This document shows positions 35,291 through 43,546 of a DNA stretch of 64,000 nt, piece after piece. Origin of the DNA: Bacillota bacterium (GTDB taxonomy: Bacteria > Bacillota > Sulfobacillia > RBS10-35 > JAJYVN01); NCBI GenBank assembly GCA_021797775.1, contig JAJZZC010000001.1, positions 1 through 64,000 of the forward strand, read 5' to 3'. How positions within the stretch are numbered: the first letter of the stretch is position 1; each line of letters begins with the position of its first letter. Both the position numbers and the translations under genes were made by a program. The notes under the pieces were generated by a model, which saw nothing but the letters and a program-made list of their open reading frames with translations, searched no databases and had not been told where the DNA came from.

Positions 35291-36148
35291 TCAGGGATCG
35301 GCGCCGGCAGCCCCCGGGGCGTCGAGAGGCCCGCCCGCCCACAGATCCTCGGCACGCGCCAGCGGCGCGAGCCGCTGCACCATGGGCAGGTTGGCGGCGG
35401 GCCACTCCAACGCGGCCAGGCGATCAGGTGGGAACCACCCCAGCACGTCCGCGGCGAACGGCTGCGGGTCGCCCTCCTCGATGCGGCAGGCGTAGAAGCG
35501 CAGCAGCACGGGCCCGCGCGTGTCGGGATAGGTGTAGCGGCTCTCGCCGACCAAGGGGCCCACCCGCACGCGTACCCCGAGTTCCTCCTGCAGTTCACGG
35601 GAGAGGGTTTCCTCCCAGCCTTCTCCCGCCTCCCGCTTGCCGCCTGGGAACTCCCAACGGCCGCCCATGTGGTCGCCTTGCCGCCGGCGCGCCAATAGGA
35701 AGCCGCGCGGACCGACAATCACACCTGCGGCGACCTCCAGCGGGAGTACCCCGTCGTCCGCCCCTGGGCCTTCGGTCGGCTCCCGCGCATGCAGAGGCAG
35801 GTCAACCCGGCCGACCGACCGCCATACCGCCTCGTCCTCTTCCCACACGCTGGCCCAGATCACCGGATCCCGCGGATAGAGGTCCGACCCCGCCTCCAGG
35901 TCGAAGCGCACATCGGCAACTTCGGCCTGCCGGAAGCGATCCGGGTCTAGGAGCCTGCGCACCACCTCGCGGGCGAGGGTTTCCGCTTCCCCGTCCGCGA
36001 GGCGGCGTTCGCCCGCCCCGTCCCGGCAATTGTGCCGGAAGACGTCGGCCAGGGCCGCCACGACGCCCGGCTCCCGCGCGGCATGCGCAACCTCCGGCGC
36101 CAGGGGGTCCTCGCCGTGAGGCCCCTCGCCGCCCATGCCCGTGGACAA
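35291..36148 (-). CDS. NUDIX hydrolase, MutT-like, with N-terminal extension
   Basis: A 285-residue protein. The Nudix fold occupies about residues 135-250: VAAGVIVGPRGFLLARRR, then the Nudix box GGKREAGEGWEETLSRELQ followed by EELGVRV, which fits G-x5-E-x7-REUxEExGU. The following DTRGPVLLRFYACRIEEGDP and VLGWFPPDRLAALEWPAAN resemble MutT-type 8-oxo-dGTP pyrophosphatases (the latter strand is characteristic of 8-oxo-dGTP diphosphatases). The N-terminal about 130 residues (VVAALADVFRHNCRDGAG...) form an acidic helical domain I do not recognise, making it longer than MutT (130-150). The start is unsettled: TTG 36148 or ATG 36136; neither has a strong ribosome binding site. Confidence 0.85.
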   Translation of the reverse strand: MSTGMGGEGPHGEDPLAPEVAHAAREPGVVAALADVFRHNCRDGAGERRLADGEAETLAREVVRRLLDPDRFRQAEVADVRFDLEAGSDLYPRDPVIWASVWEEDEAVWRSVGRVDLPLHAREPTEGPGADDGVLPLEVAAGVIVGPRGFLLARRRQGDHMGGRWEFPGGKREAGEGWEETLSRELQEELGVRVRVGPLVGESRYTYPDTRGPVLLRFYACRIEEGDPQPFAADVLGWFPPDRLAALEWPAANLPMVQRLAPLARAEDLWAGGPLDAPGAAGADP

Positions 36149-36633
36149 CGGTACACCGTCCCTTGCTTAGGGTTGTCCCGCGGCCCGCTTGCCCGTGCCG
36201 CACGCGGCCCACCCGGAAGAGCCGTTCGTGTCCATCGCCGCGGTCGGCACTGACGGCAGGCACTGCCAGCCGCAGGGGAGGGACGCCGCCGACCGGCGAC
36301 AGTTCCCGCTCTCGGTCCCCAACCCCTGTGCCCCACAGGGCCTGACCCTATGGCATCGTTCCGGTGGGGGCCGGTCGCCCCGCTGCGCCGCACCCCACCG
36401 GCCAAAGATCGGGCGCGCGGTCGCCCGGGCCGACGCACAACCGGCCCGAGCGACCGGAGGGGTACCGGACCCCCAGGGTCCGACCGCAGGGCGCCCCGGC
36501 GGCGCGCCACCGGGTCCCCCGTCGCCACGGAGCAGACCGCTCCCGCCGCGACGACAGCGGCCAGAGACGCGGATGGTTCCGTCCCACGATTGTGGCGCAA
36601 GCAGGCTGGCTTGATCCCCGCAACGCAGCGGTC

Positions 36634-36666
36634 GGAGCACCGAGCGCCCGCGGGGCTCGGTGCTCC
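36634..36666. repeat. Perfect 12-bp inverted repeat (hairpin)
   Basis: GGAGCACCGAGC (36634-36645) and GCTCGGTGCTCC (36655-36666) are fully complementary around a 9-nt loop. It is in a divergent spacer, so it is not an obvious terminator for a known gene; a regulatory site or an unseen transcript end is possible. Confidence 0.5.
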
Positions 36667-36803
36667 ACGCGGACTTCAAGCGGCAGGGCAGAGAGGGGGC
36701 GGCTTGAGCCCTGCGGCTGGAACGCGCGGACGGCGAAATGCTGTGCGCGACGTCCTGCCCCTCAGTAGTGGGCTGCAGCCGGCGCAGCCCCGTGCCGGCG
36801 TTG

Positions 36804-36809
36804 TACACT
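36804..36809 (+). promoter_or_regulatory. Candidate -10 element of a leaderless start
   Basis: TACACT is followed after six bases (GCCGGC) by ATG 36816, with no Shine-Dalgarno sequence. Spacing is the same as at 34717-34729. No convincing -35. Confidence 0.35.
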
Positions 36810-36815
36810 GCCGGC

Positions 36816-37238
36816 ATGGAAGATACGCACTCGGCACGGCCCCGCGTCCTCGTCGTCGCGGCTGAGCTGATGGCGTCCTCCCGCGTAGAGGCCGTGCTGG
36901 CGCCCCTCGGCTGCGCGTTGCGCTTCGCTGTGCCCGCTCCGGCCGAGGTGGCGGCAGACTGTGCGACCGGTGGCTTCGCGGCCGCCGTGCTCGACTTGGC
37001 GGTGTCAGCGGAGGTCCGAGCCGCCACCCTCGCCGCCACCCTCGCAGCGGGCGTGCCGCTGATCGCCTTCGGCTCGCACGTCGAGACCGGCGTACTGGAT
37101 CAGGCGCGCACGGCCGGTGCCCAGGTGCTGACGCGGGGCGAACTGGCGCGTCACCTGCCCCTGCTGCTCGCCAAGCACATCGCGGGGGCGACCGGGCTGG
37201 ACTGCGCGGGCGAGGCACCTGCCACACGTCAAGCGTGA
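36816..37238 (+). CDS. Degenerate response-regulator receiver protein
   Basis: This 140-residue single-domain protein follows the CheY-like beta/alpha alternation: PRVLVVAAELMASSRVEAVL (strand 1), AAAVLDLAV (strand 3, with an Asp where the phosphoacceptor sits), VPLIAFGSHVETGVLDQARTA (strand 4) and AQVLTRGELARHLPLL (strand 5). The acidic pair of strand 1 (normally DD or DE) is reduced to a single Glu, the Thr of strand 4 is Ser, and the invariant Lys of strand 5 is replaced by Arg. Phosphorylation is therefore doubtful; it may be a pseudo-receiver. It stands alone, with no histidine kinase nearby. The ATG appears to be leaderless. Confidence 0.7.
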   Translation: MEDTHSARPRVLVVAAELMASSRVEAVLAPLGCALRFAVPAPAEVAADCATGGFAAAVLDLAVSAEVRAATLAATLAAGVPLIAFGSHVETGVLDQARTAGAQVLTRGELARHLPLLLAKHIAGATGLDCAGEAPATRQA

Positions 37239-37338
37239 GCCGCGCGGCACCCCGGTGCCAGCAGACGTGGCCCGGATCCGGGGGAACGGCTAGGCGCGGG
37301 CGGCCGCCCGCAGGCTCCAGGCTCTTCGGCCGCGTGAC

Positions 37339-37356
37339 GGGTGCCAACCGGCACCC
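37339..37356. terminator. Hairpin between convergent genes
   Basis: GGGTGCC (37339-37345) pairs with GGCACCC (37350-37356) around AACC, with partial outer pairing of CGGCCG/CGGCCG. It sits between the convergent pseudo-receiver and propeller genes and could end both transcripts. No T tract. Confidence 0.45.
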
Positions 37357-37484
37357 GGCCGCACCGGACCTCGACATGGCGGTGGCCCGATCGACCGAGC
37401 CCTGACCGGCCAGTGTCCCGGTACGAGGTCCCCGGAGCGGCCAAAGGACAAGCGCCCGACGCCACGGCGCACACCCGGGACGGT

Positions 37485-38867
37485 CTAGGGCTTGCCCCCG
37501 TTGCCCGCGGGGTTGTACCCCGGTGCGGTGCCCTCCGGGCTCAGGGACGGGGTCACGGTGATGACGCCGGAGGCGTCGAACAGCTGCCCGGGCCGCGTGC
37601 CGGCCACGCCGGTTTGACCGTACTGCCAGACGATCCGCCCGCTCGTGGGGCCGGTCGGCTGCACGACGATGATGCGGTCATTGTGGTCGTCACAGATCAG
37701 CACGTCGCCGTTCTCCAGTAACTGGGCCGAAGAAGGGTGGTTCAGCGCCTGGGCTCCGGTAGGCGTGTAGGCCCAGCGGACGTGGCCGTGCGGTCCAAAG
37801 AGGTAGATGTGGCCCGGATGCACCCAGTCGGCGACCAGCAGCGAGCCGTCCGGCATCTTGAGGGTGTCGGAGGGGTATTGCAGCGGAAACGCCATCCGCC
37901 AGAGGATACGGCCGGACGGGCTCACCTCCTGCACAGAGTGGCTGTTCGCTACCGCGTTGTTGCCGACGTTGGTAATCAGCACATTGCCGTCGGCTTGGGG
38001 GACATCGTCGTTGGGGCCGATGAGGTAGCCGGGGATCGTGCCGGGGACGCCGATGTGTGTGCTCGGGGCCACCGTCCCATACTGCCAGACGACCTGACCC
38101 GAGGGGGTGACGACCAGCACGCGTTGGTTGTTGGCATCGTCGATCAGCACGTCGTGATTCGGCAACATGTAGGAGTCGTCCGGGTTGTTGATGTAGCCGG
38201 TCCCGGTCAGTGTGGCGGCCCGCGGCCCCAGCGAGGGCTTGCCCAGGTGCCCGTACGACCAGGTGATCGCCTTGGTGCGCATGTCAATCGCCACCACGCG
38301 GTTGTAGCTTTCCTGGTTGACAAGCAGCTTGCCGGGCGCGTACACCTGGATGTCGTCCGGGTCCTGGATCCCCTTGAGCTCCCACACGATCTTCTTCTTG
38401 ACGTTGACCTCGATAATGCGATTGGCCTTGCCATCGGCGATGAGGATGTTGGCAGGCAGCGGGCCCGCCGCGGGGTTGGGACGGACGTAGGGCTCCAACT
38501 CGTACACCCCGTCCACCGTCTTGCCGAGGTGCGTGCTCATCTGCTGCGTGGTCGCCTCAATCCACGGCACGTGGCTCTTCGCCAGTTGGGTCGGGTCGAA
38601 GGCCACCGAGCCCGGAAAGGCCGACGGGGCGGCGGTGGTCGTGGGGGTCGTTACGGGCGTCTGCGGCGCGCCGCCGCCAGAAGCCTGGCGGGTGGAGCCG
38701 GGCGCGTCGGCGGCGCGGGACGCGACATGGCCGCTTCCGGCCGACGGCGCGCTGGTGGCCACCGCGCCGCAACCGGCGGCCAGCACCAGCAGGGATGCGC
38801 ACGGGATCAGGGCGGCCGCGGCGCGCGCGCGCCGGGCGCGGTCGCGAGGCTGCTCTCCTGGAGTCAA
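37485..38867 (-). CDS. Beta-propeller lipoprotein (PQQ/NHL-like)
   Basis: A 460-residue exported lipoprotein. TTG 38867 follows GGAGGT by seven bases. The signal ALIPCASLLVLAAGCG ends in the lipobox LAAGC (Cys about residue 31). A Thr/Ala/Ser-rich linker follows (to about 95), then a propeller whose blades share a 'W-Y/L-G' tail: KKKIVWELKG, TKAITWSYGHLG, SGQVVWQYG, SGRILWRMAF, HGHVRWAYTP and SGRIVWQYGQTG. Each blade starts with a segment like HDVLIDDANNQRVLVV or NVLITNVGNNAV, so there are at least six blades. Similar proteins (arylsulfotransferase-like or PQQ-binding-like) are known but function is unclear. A sigma-A-like promoter lies about 125 bp upstream. Confidence 0.9.
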   Translation of the reverse strand: MTPGEQPRDRARRARAAAALIPCASLLVLAAGCGAVATSAPSAGSGHVASRAADAPGSTRQASGGGAPQTPVTTPTTTAAPSAFPGSVAFDPTQLAKSHVPWIEATTQQMSTHLGKTVDGVYELEPYVRPNPAAGPLPANILIADGKANRIIEVNVKKKIVWELKGIQDPDDIQVYAPGKLLVNQESYNRVVAIDMRTKAITWSYGHLGKPSLGPRAATLTGTGYINNPDDSYMLPNHDVLIDDANNQRVLVVTPSGQVVWQYGTVAPSTHIGVPGTIPGYLIGPNDDVPQADGNVLITNVGNNAVANSHSVQEVSPSGRILWRMAFPLQYPSDTLKMPDGSLLVADWVHPGHIYLFGPHGHVRWAYTPTGAQALNHPSSAQLLENGDVLICDDHNDRIIVVQPTGPTSGRIVWQYGQTGVAGTRPGQLFDASGVITVTPSLSPEGTAPGYNPAGNGGKP

Positions 38868-39298
38868 GCCGTCGACCTCCGTATAGCCGTCTCGCCTTGG
38901 CGGCTCGCATCCGCCGCAACGGGCGCAAGAGCGCGGCCCCGGGCGGCAGGCGCCGCCCGCACGGACGCCGCCGGCTGCATCCACCATGGCACCCTGCGAC
39001 ACTACCATGCCTGTCCCCGGAGCGCAAAAGGCCACATTGCGACAGCGTTGCTGCTCTCTGGCGACCCAGCCGGCGCGAGGGACTCCCCAAGCCGGCGGGC
39101 CAGGCGCCACCCGCCCCGGTGGGTCCGCCCGTGCCCGTGGGGCCCGAGCGCCCCCCCCCCGCAACCGCTCCCGGTCGCGGCCGCAAGAGCCACCCACGGA
39201 TGGGTTAGGGGACCCCAAGATCCCATCATGCGGCTCCGGCGCCGCGGACCAGGCACAGTGGACGGCGATCTCCAGGGAACCGGTCATGGCATGCTGGA
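38868..39298. other. Intergenic stretch with a promoter
   Basis: About 430 bp between the propeller lipoprotein and ylbJ genes, both on the minus strand. Apart from the promoter at 38999-39027, nothing recognised. Confidence 0.5.
38999..39027 (-). promoter_or_regulatory. Candidate promoter of the propeller lipoprotein gene
   Basis: On the minus strand TTGCGC (39027-39022) and TAGTGT (39004-38999) are 17 bp apart. The same -35 hexamer occurs before ileS. Match to consensus is moderate. Confidence 0.4.
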
Positions 39299-40525
39299 TC
39301 AGCCGCCCAGGTGGAGCCAGAGCACCCGCGCGCGCTGGAACACCCCCAGCGCGGCCATACAGGCGACCAGGAAGCCCAGGGTGCAGGCCAGCAACGCGCA
39401 GGACCGCTCCACGGTGGTGGCCCACGGCCACCACGGCACGGCACCGGCGACGCGAGCCAACGCCGGCACCGCCGCTGCCGTGCGGGCCCACGCGGGGTTC
39501 CAGAACCAGAAGGTCAGCGCGCCGGCGAGCAACGCGTGCAACATGCGGGCGAACACATAGGGCCGCATCGACAGCCCCGTGCCTTGGGTCACGGCGGCCA
39601 CCTGGGCCAGGACGGAGATACCGCTCCAAGCGATAATGGCGTTGGCAACCATGAGACGCTGCAGCAACGGCCCGCCGGCCTCGCTCGCCGCCTTGACGCC
39701 AATGGTGATCTCAAAGAACCCGCTGACCAGCGCCGCGGCGCCGCGGGCGCTCACCCCGATCGGTCGGAGCACGACGGCCAGGGCCGATGCCATCACACCC
39801 ACCGCGCCAGCGCGCGCCAAGACGTCGATGATGACGGCGAAGAGAATGATCAGCCCGCCCACCAGCAGCAGGGTTTGAACGGAGTCGCGCACGGCGTCAC
39901 CCAGCACCTGCCCAAAGGGGCGCCCATCACGTTGGCGCGCCGCGAGCAGCTCCGCCGTGGCGCGGCGGACGATGCCTTCCCGTCCCTCCGCGTTCCTGTC
40001 CGGGCTGCGCTCGCTCGCACGGTGGAAGCGGAGCACCAGGCCCGTCCCGAGGGCGGCCAGGTAGTGGCTGGCCATGATGGCACCGGCGAGCTGCGGGCTA
40101 TGGAAGAAACCGACCGCCACCGCGCCTGCCATGAATAGCGGATCAGCCGTATTACAAAAACTCATCAAGCGCTCGCCCTCGGCGACGTGCAACTGCCCTT
40201 CGCGCAGCAGCTTCGCGGTCAGCACGGCGCCGATAGGATAGCCAGAGGCCAGTCCCATGGCGACCACGAAGGCTCCGACCCCCGGCACGTTGAAGAGCGG
40301 GCGCATGAACCGTTCCAGCAGGACCCCGAGAAAGTGGACGACACCCAGAGCCATCAGCACTTGGCCGGCGATGAAGAACGGCAGCAGGGCGGGGAAGACC
40401 ACGAACCACCAGATGCGCAGCCCGCGCAGCGCGGAGCGGAAGGCGAGGTCCGGGTAGAGGACGAGGCAGACGGTCATGGCCACCGCGACTCCGGCCACCA
40501 GCAAGTCGGAACGGTTCGCCCGCAC
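39299..40525 (-). CDS. ylbJ: Sporulation integral membrane protein YlbJ
   Basis: A 408-residue membrane protein with about ten hydrophobic helices, starting at GTG 40525 eight bases after GGGAGG. YlbJ belongs to the nucleoside-recognition-gate family: the paired 'Gate' segments are FVVFPALLPFFIAGQVLMAL near residue 45 and ALVSGFFEITIGVKAASEAG in the second half. The YlbJ landmarks ASGYPIGAVLTAKLLREG and LMSFCNTADPLFMAGAVAVG are both present. In Bacillus, YlbJ is needed for efficient sporulation and is coded next to coaD and rsmD; here rsmD and coaD lie about 3 kb away, with the HD-GYP gene in between. It is transcribed away from them. Confidence 0.9.
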   Translation of the reverse strand: MRANRSDLLVAGVAVAMTVCLVLYPDLAFRSALRGLRIWWFVVFPALLPFFIAGQVLMALGVVHFLGVLLERFMRPLFNVPGVGAFVVAMGLASGYPIGAVLTAKLLREGQLHVAEGERLMSFCNTADPLFMAGAVAVGFFHSPQLAGAIMASHYLAALGTGLVLRFHRASERSPDRNAEGREGIVRRATAELLAARQRDGRPFGQVLGDAVRDSVQTLLLVGGLIILFAVIIDVLARAGAVGVMASALAVVLRPIGVSARGAAALVSGFFEITIGVKAASEAGGPLLQRLMVANAIIAWSGISVLAQVAAVTQGTGLSMRPYVFARMLHALLAGALTFWFWNPAWARTAAAVPALARVAGAVPWWPWATTVERSCALLACTLGFLVACMAALGVFQRARVLWLHLGG

Positions 40526-41474
40526 TGGACAGGCCTCCCGCCCTGCGGCGCGCTCGTGGCGGGCCTGCCCGCCACGCGGCCGGCATCCAGTGCTATGCCC
40601 GGGACCATCCCCGTAGAGACGCCGGCTTCCCGCGACACGCCGACCTCGGGGGTGGCGGCGGCGCAGCGACGTGGGCGCCGGACGGGCAGCCACGCCGGCG
40701 GCCGCACCCGGAGCGCTACCCCCTGCAGGGCGGCCGGCACCCGCAAGAACGACGCCACCCCGATAAGCGGTACCGGGCCACGTCACTCTCAGCGGCTGGC
40801 CTATACGACGGCGATTGCCGGGCACGTCAGCCACCAGGGCGTACATCGGCCGGGAGGTGCTCAGAGGTAAAGAGGCGCGCGTGTGCCCGGTGGGGCCCCC
40901 ACAGGCGCCGCCCAGGCGCCTCCAAGGACCATCACATCGCATCGGGGGGGTGTGCACCCGCGCCCCGGCGGGGCCACCGTCCCCTGGGCAAAGACACCGC
41001 CCCGCTCAGCGGGACAGGACTGTGACGCTCCTGGCGAACAGCTTGAGCTTCAGGGCATGGCAGGGAGCGGGCGAAACGGGAGCGGACGTGCGCCCGTGGA
41101 TTGCGGGCTGGACGCCCCCGTCGCCGCCGCCAGCGGAACCGCCTGTGGCCCAAGCCGGTGGGGCGCAGGCGCGGGCGCGGGCAACCGGCGCGCCGCGCCT
41201 GCCGGGAACTCGGCACGGCGCCGCCACGGCCAAGGGCCTCCCGGCAGCGCCCCCTCCGAAGCAAAATTCGACTGCAGGACTCCGCCGCACGACAGCGAAT
41301 AGCCGCAATCGCCTCTGTAGCATTTTTTGCCTGTGCGGGCACGAAGGGGGATCATGAGCGGGGTTAGAGCCGAGTCGGCCAGGTTCATCCGACCACCGCG
41401 GGATCACGGCCCTGAGCGAAGCGGTTGTCGTCCCTTAGACGAGCCCCAAGCATGCGGTAGAGGGGGTGTCGCAC
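40526..41474. other. Intergenic stretch, no gene recognised
   Basis: About 950 bp between divergent genes. No gene or clear promoter pair. A T6 tract at about 41321 follows TAGCAT, and the sequence from there to 41474 looks like it could fold, but I cannot name an RNA. Confidence 0.4.
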
Positions 41475-41582
41475 ATGAAGATGGTAAGGCTGCTCCGGGT
41501 GATGTTCCTCGTCGCCGGTGTGCTGGCGGTCGTAGCCGCTGGGCACCCGGGCCCGTTCGACATTTGGATTCCCGGCCTGTAG
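41475..41582 (+). CDS. Very small secreted or membrane peptide (35 aa)
   Basis: ATG 41475 follows AGAGGGGGT by about seven bases. The peptide is MKMVRLLRVMFLVAGVLAVV and then AAGHPGPFDIWIPGL. It has a basic start, one hydrophobic helix of about 18 residues (a signal or membrane anchor) and a short outside tail GPFDIWIPGL. The mixture of a clean initiation signal, a normal hydrophobic helix and a non-random Trp-containing tail supports a real gene that annotation tools would miss. It lies 67 bp upstream of the HD-GYP gene on the same strand, so they may be cotranscribed. I know no named family for it. Confidence 0.55.
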   Translation: MKMVRLLRVMFLVAGVLAVVAAGHPGPFDIWIPGL

Positions 41583-41649
41583 GGGTCCGCCCGAATTTCC
41601 GCGGGGTCGGTATTTTTCGGACATCGCTCTGGCGAGGGAGCGCAACGCG

Positions 41650-42930
41650 GTGGGCGACCGGCGTGCCAAGGTGGCATTCAACGGTTTGGCCGTCTTGCTG
41701 TGGTTGGGCGTAGTTGTGGCGTTCCTCGGTTCGCCGCCCTGGGCCCCTGGCAGCCTGCTCCTGCTGGCGGTGTTCGCCGCCGCGACAGCCCTGTTCACCG
41801 GCCTGCGCGTCCGCATGGGCCGCTTCGATGTCTCCAGCGCGGCGCTGGTCGGTTACATCTCCATCGCCGTCATCGGCCCCCGCGCCGCCGCGCTCGTCAA
41901 GCTCGCCAGCGGGCTCGGCATGGCGTGGGACAACGGGCGCGGCATGTCTGGGCCCCGCACCAGCCTGCGGTGGTTCGCCTACCAGGCGCCGACGGCCATG
42001 CTGATGACGCTGCTGGCCGGCATCGCCTACGTGGCGCTAGGCGGTCCCGTGGGCCCCACGCCCCACAGGGGTCCCGGCTGGATCCTGCCCTACCTGGTGA
42101 TGGAGGTCGTCTACACCCTGGTCAACGTCGCCGTCCTCTCCCTGCAGGCGGCCTGCAAGGAATGGCGCCGTCCCACCGGGTTTGCGCGCGACCTCCTGCG
42201 CCGGGTCGGCGCCAGCGTTGGCGTCTTCGCCGTGGTCGGCGTCGTGCTGCAGTCCATGTACTACCAACTGGGCCCCATCAGCCTGGCCTTCATGGTGGGC
42301 CTGCTACTACTGGCCCGCCTGGTCGTGCGGCTGTACGCCGAGAACCAGGATGTCGTCTCCGAGATGTCCTCCACCCTGGCGCGCATGCTGACGATGCGCG
42401 ACCCGTACACCGGGGGGCATTCCCGCCGCGTCGCCGACCTAGCGGTCACCATCGGCCGCGTCCTCGGCCTCACGGACGCCCAGCTCGAACGGCTGCGCAA
42501 TTCCGCCTTGGTGCACGACATCGGTAAGGTGGCGGTGCCGGACGCGGTGCTGCGCAAGCCGGGCCCCCTCGATCCCGACGAATGGGTCTCCATGGACGTG
42601 CACGTGGAGGCGGGCGGCGAACTCCTGGAACACTCGCCCCACCTGCGCCACCTGGCCGAATACGTGCGTGGCCACCACGTCGACTACGGGGCGAGCGAGC
42701 CCCAAGGAACCGGCGCGGTCCGCGGTCTCCCGCTGGAGGCCCGCATCATCGCGGTGGCCGACGCATTCGACGCGATGACCAGCGACCGCCCCTACCGCAA
42801 CGCCCTCCCCGTGGCGGAGGCCGTGCGCCGACTACGCGCAGGATGCGGCTCGCAGTTCGACCCCGCGTGCGTGGACGGGCTCGTACGGGGGCTTGGCCTG
42901 GGTAGCGTCCCTGGTCCCGCGCCTCACTGA
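41650..42930 (+). CDS. Membrane HD-GYP-type phosphodiesterase, GYP motif lost
   Basis: A 426-residue protein starting at GTG 41650 with GAGGGAG 9 nt upstream. About six or seven hydrophobic helices fill residues 12-230 (LAVLLWLGVVVAFL, YISIAVIGPRAAALV, AMLMTLLAGIAYVAL, LAFMVGLLLLARLVV). An HD domain follows: TGGHSRRVADLA, SALVHDIGKVAVPDAVL, DVHVEAGGELLEHS, GHHVDYGASEPQG and LEARIIAVADAFDAMTSDRP. The metal-binding His and Asp residues of HD-GYP enzymes are thus all there, but the stretch that normally reads H-H-E-x-x-D-G-x-G-Y-P is GHHVDYGASEPQG: the GYP signature is gone. Cyclic-di-GMP hydrolysis is likely from the fold but not certain. It converges on the coiled-coil gene. Confidence 0.87.
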   Translation: MGDRRAKVAFNGLAVLLWLGVVVAFLGSPPWAPGSLLLLAVFAAATALFTGLRVRMGRFDVSSAALVGYISIAVIGPRAAALVKLASGLGMAWDNGRGMSGPRTSLRWFAYQAPTAMLMTLLAGIAYVALGGPVGPTPHRGPGWILPYLVMEVVYTLVNVAVLSLQAACKEWRRPTGFARDLLRRVGASVGVFAVVGVVLQSMYYQLGPISLAFMVGLLLLARLVVRLYAENQDVVSEMSSTLARMLTMRDPYTGGHSRRVADLAVTIGRVLGLTDAQLERLRNSALVHDIGKVAVPDAVLRKPGPLDPDEWVSMDVHVEAGGELLEHSPHLRHLAEYVRGHHVDYGASEPQGTGAVRGLPLEARIIAVADAFDAMTSDRPYRNALPVAEAVRRLRAGCGSQFDPACVDGLVRGLGLGSVPGPAPH

Positions 42931-42958
42931 TCCCTGCTGCACTCTTCCCGGCTATCCG

Positions 42959-43495
42959 CTAGCCGGCGGGGCGCCGGGATGGTTGCGGTTGTTCGGCGAG
43001 ATCCGTACGCTGGGCCGGCGTCTCCTCTCCGGCGGCAGCCGCCTGTCCCATACCCAGTTCCTCGCGCCCCTGACGAATGACGGCGACCGCCTTCATCATG
43101 TGCGACTCCACGCGCTCCATGAGTTCATCGGCGTAGTCGCGGGCGGCCAACCGGATCTCTCTGCTCACGCGCCGGGCCTCCTCCATGACCCGGTCCGCCT
43201 CCTCCTGTGCCTTCTGGGTGATGGCCGACTCCCGCGCCATCTTCTCCGCGTAGACCCGCGACTCGTTGATGAGCGCGTCACCCTCCTCGCGGGCCTGTTG
43301 CAGCAGACGATCACGCTCGCGGTTGACCTTTTGCGCCTGATGCAGGGCTTCGGGAATGGATTGGCGGAGGCGGTCGATGATCTCGAACACCTCCTGTTCG
43401 TTGACCATGAGCCTGCCGGTCAACGGGATACGGCTGGAATCGGCCAGGTACCCCTCCAGCTCGTCGAGCAACGCAAGAAGGTCCTGCTCACCCAT
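42959..43495 (-). CDS. Coiled-coil protein of the coaD locus (DivIVA/ATPase-subunit-like)
   Basis: This 178-residue protein has a short N-terminal part (LLALLDELEGYLADSSRIPL, then GRLMVNEQEVFEIIDRLRQS), a long coiled coil rich in Ala/Glu/Arg (residues about 55-130, RDRLLQQAREEGDALINESR and AQEEADRVMEEARRVSREIR) and a Pro/Gln-rich tail. Proteins of this build are frequently coded beside coaD and rsmD in Bacillota and are annotated as DivIVA-like or V-ATPase subunit-like; their role is unknown. The GEQDLLALLDELEGYL start with VNEQEVFEIID is characteristic. It is the third gene of the minus-strand rsmD-coaD set, with a 51-bp gap. Confidence 0.75.
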   Translation of the reverse strand: MGEQDLLALLDELEGYLADSSRIPLTGRLMVNEQEVFEIIDRLRQSIPEALHQAQKVNRERDRLLQQAREEGDALINESRVYAEKMARESAITQKAQEEADRVMEEARRVSREIRLAARDYADELMERVESHMMKAVAVIRQGREELGMGQAAAAGEETPAQRTDLAEQPQPSRRPAG

Positions 43496-43546
43496 CCCCA
43501 GCCATTCCCCCGCTTCGGTGTCCGACGTTGCTTGGGTGCCATGGCG

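Larger units (their letters stand above)
36149..36815. other. Intergenic stretch with one strong hairpin
   Basis: About 670 bp between the divergent NUDIX and pseudo-receiver genes. No gene seen. It contains a perfect 12-bp inverted repeat at 36634-36666 and the candidate -10 element at 36804-36809. Confidence 0.5.

Noticed and set aside
41320-41474. Cyclic-di-GMP riboswitch ahead of the HD-GYP gene
   Set aside because: The conserved GEMM-I tetraloop and receptor could not be found; the stretch is only GC-rich.
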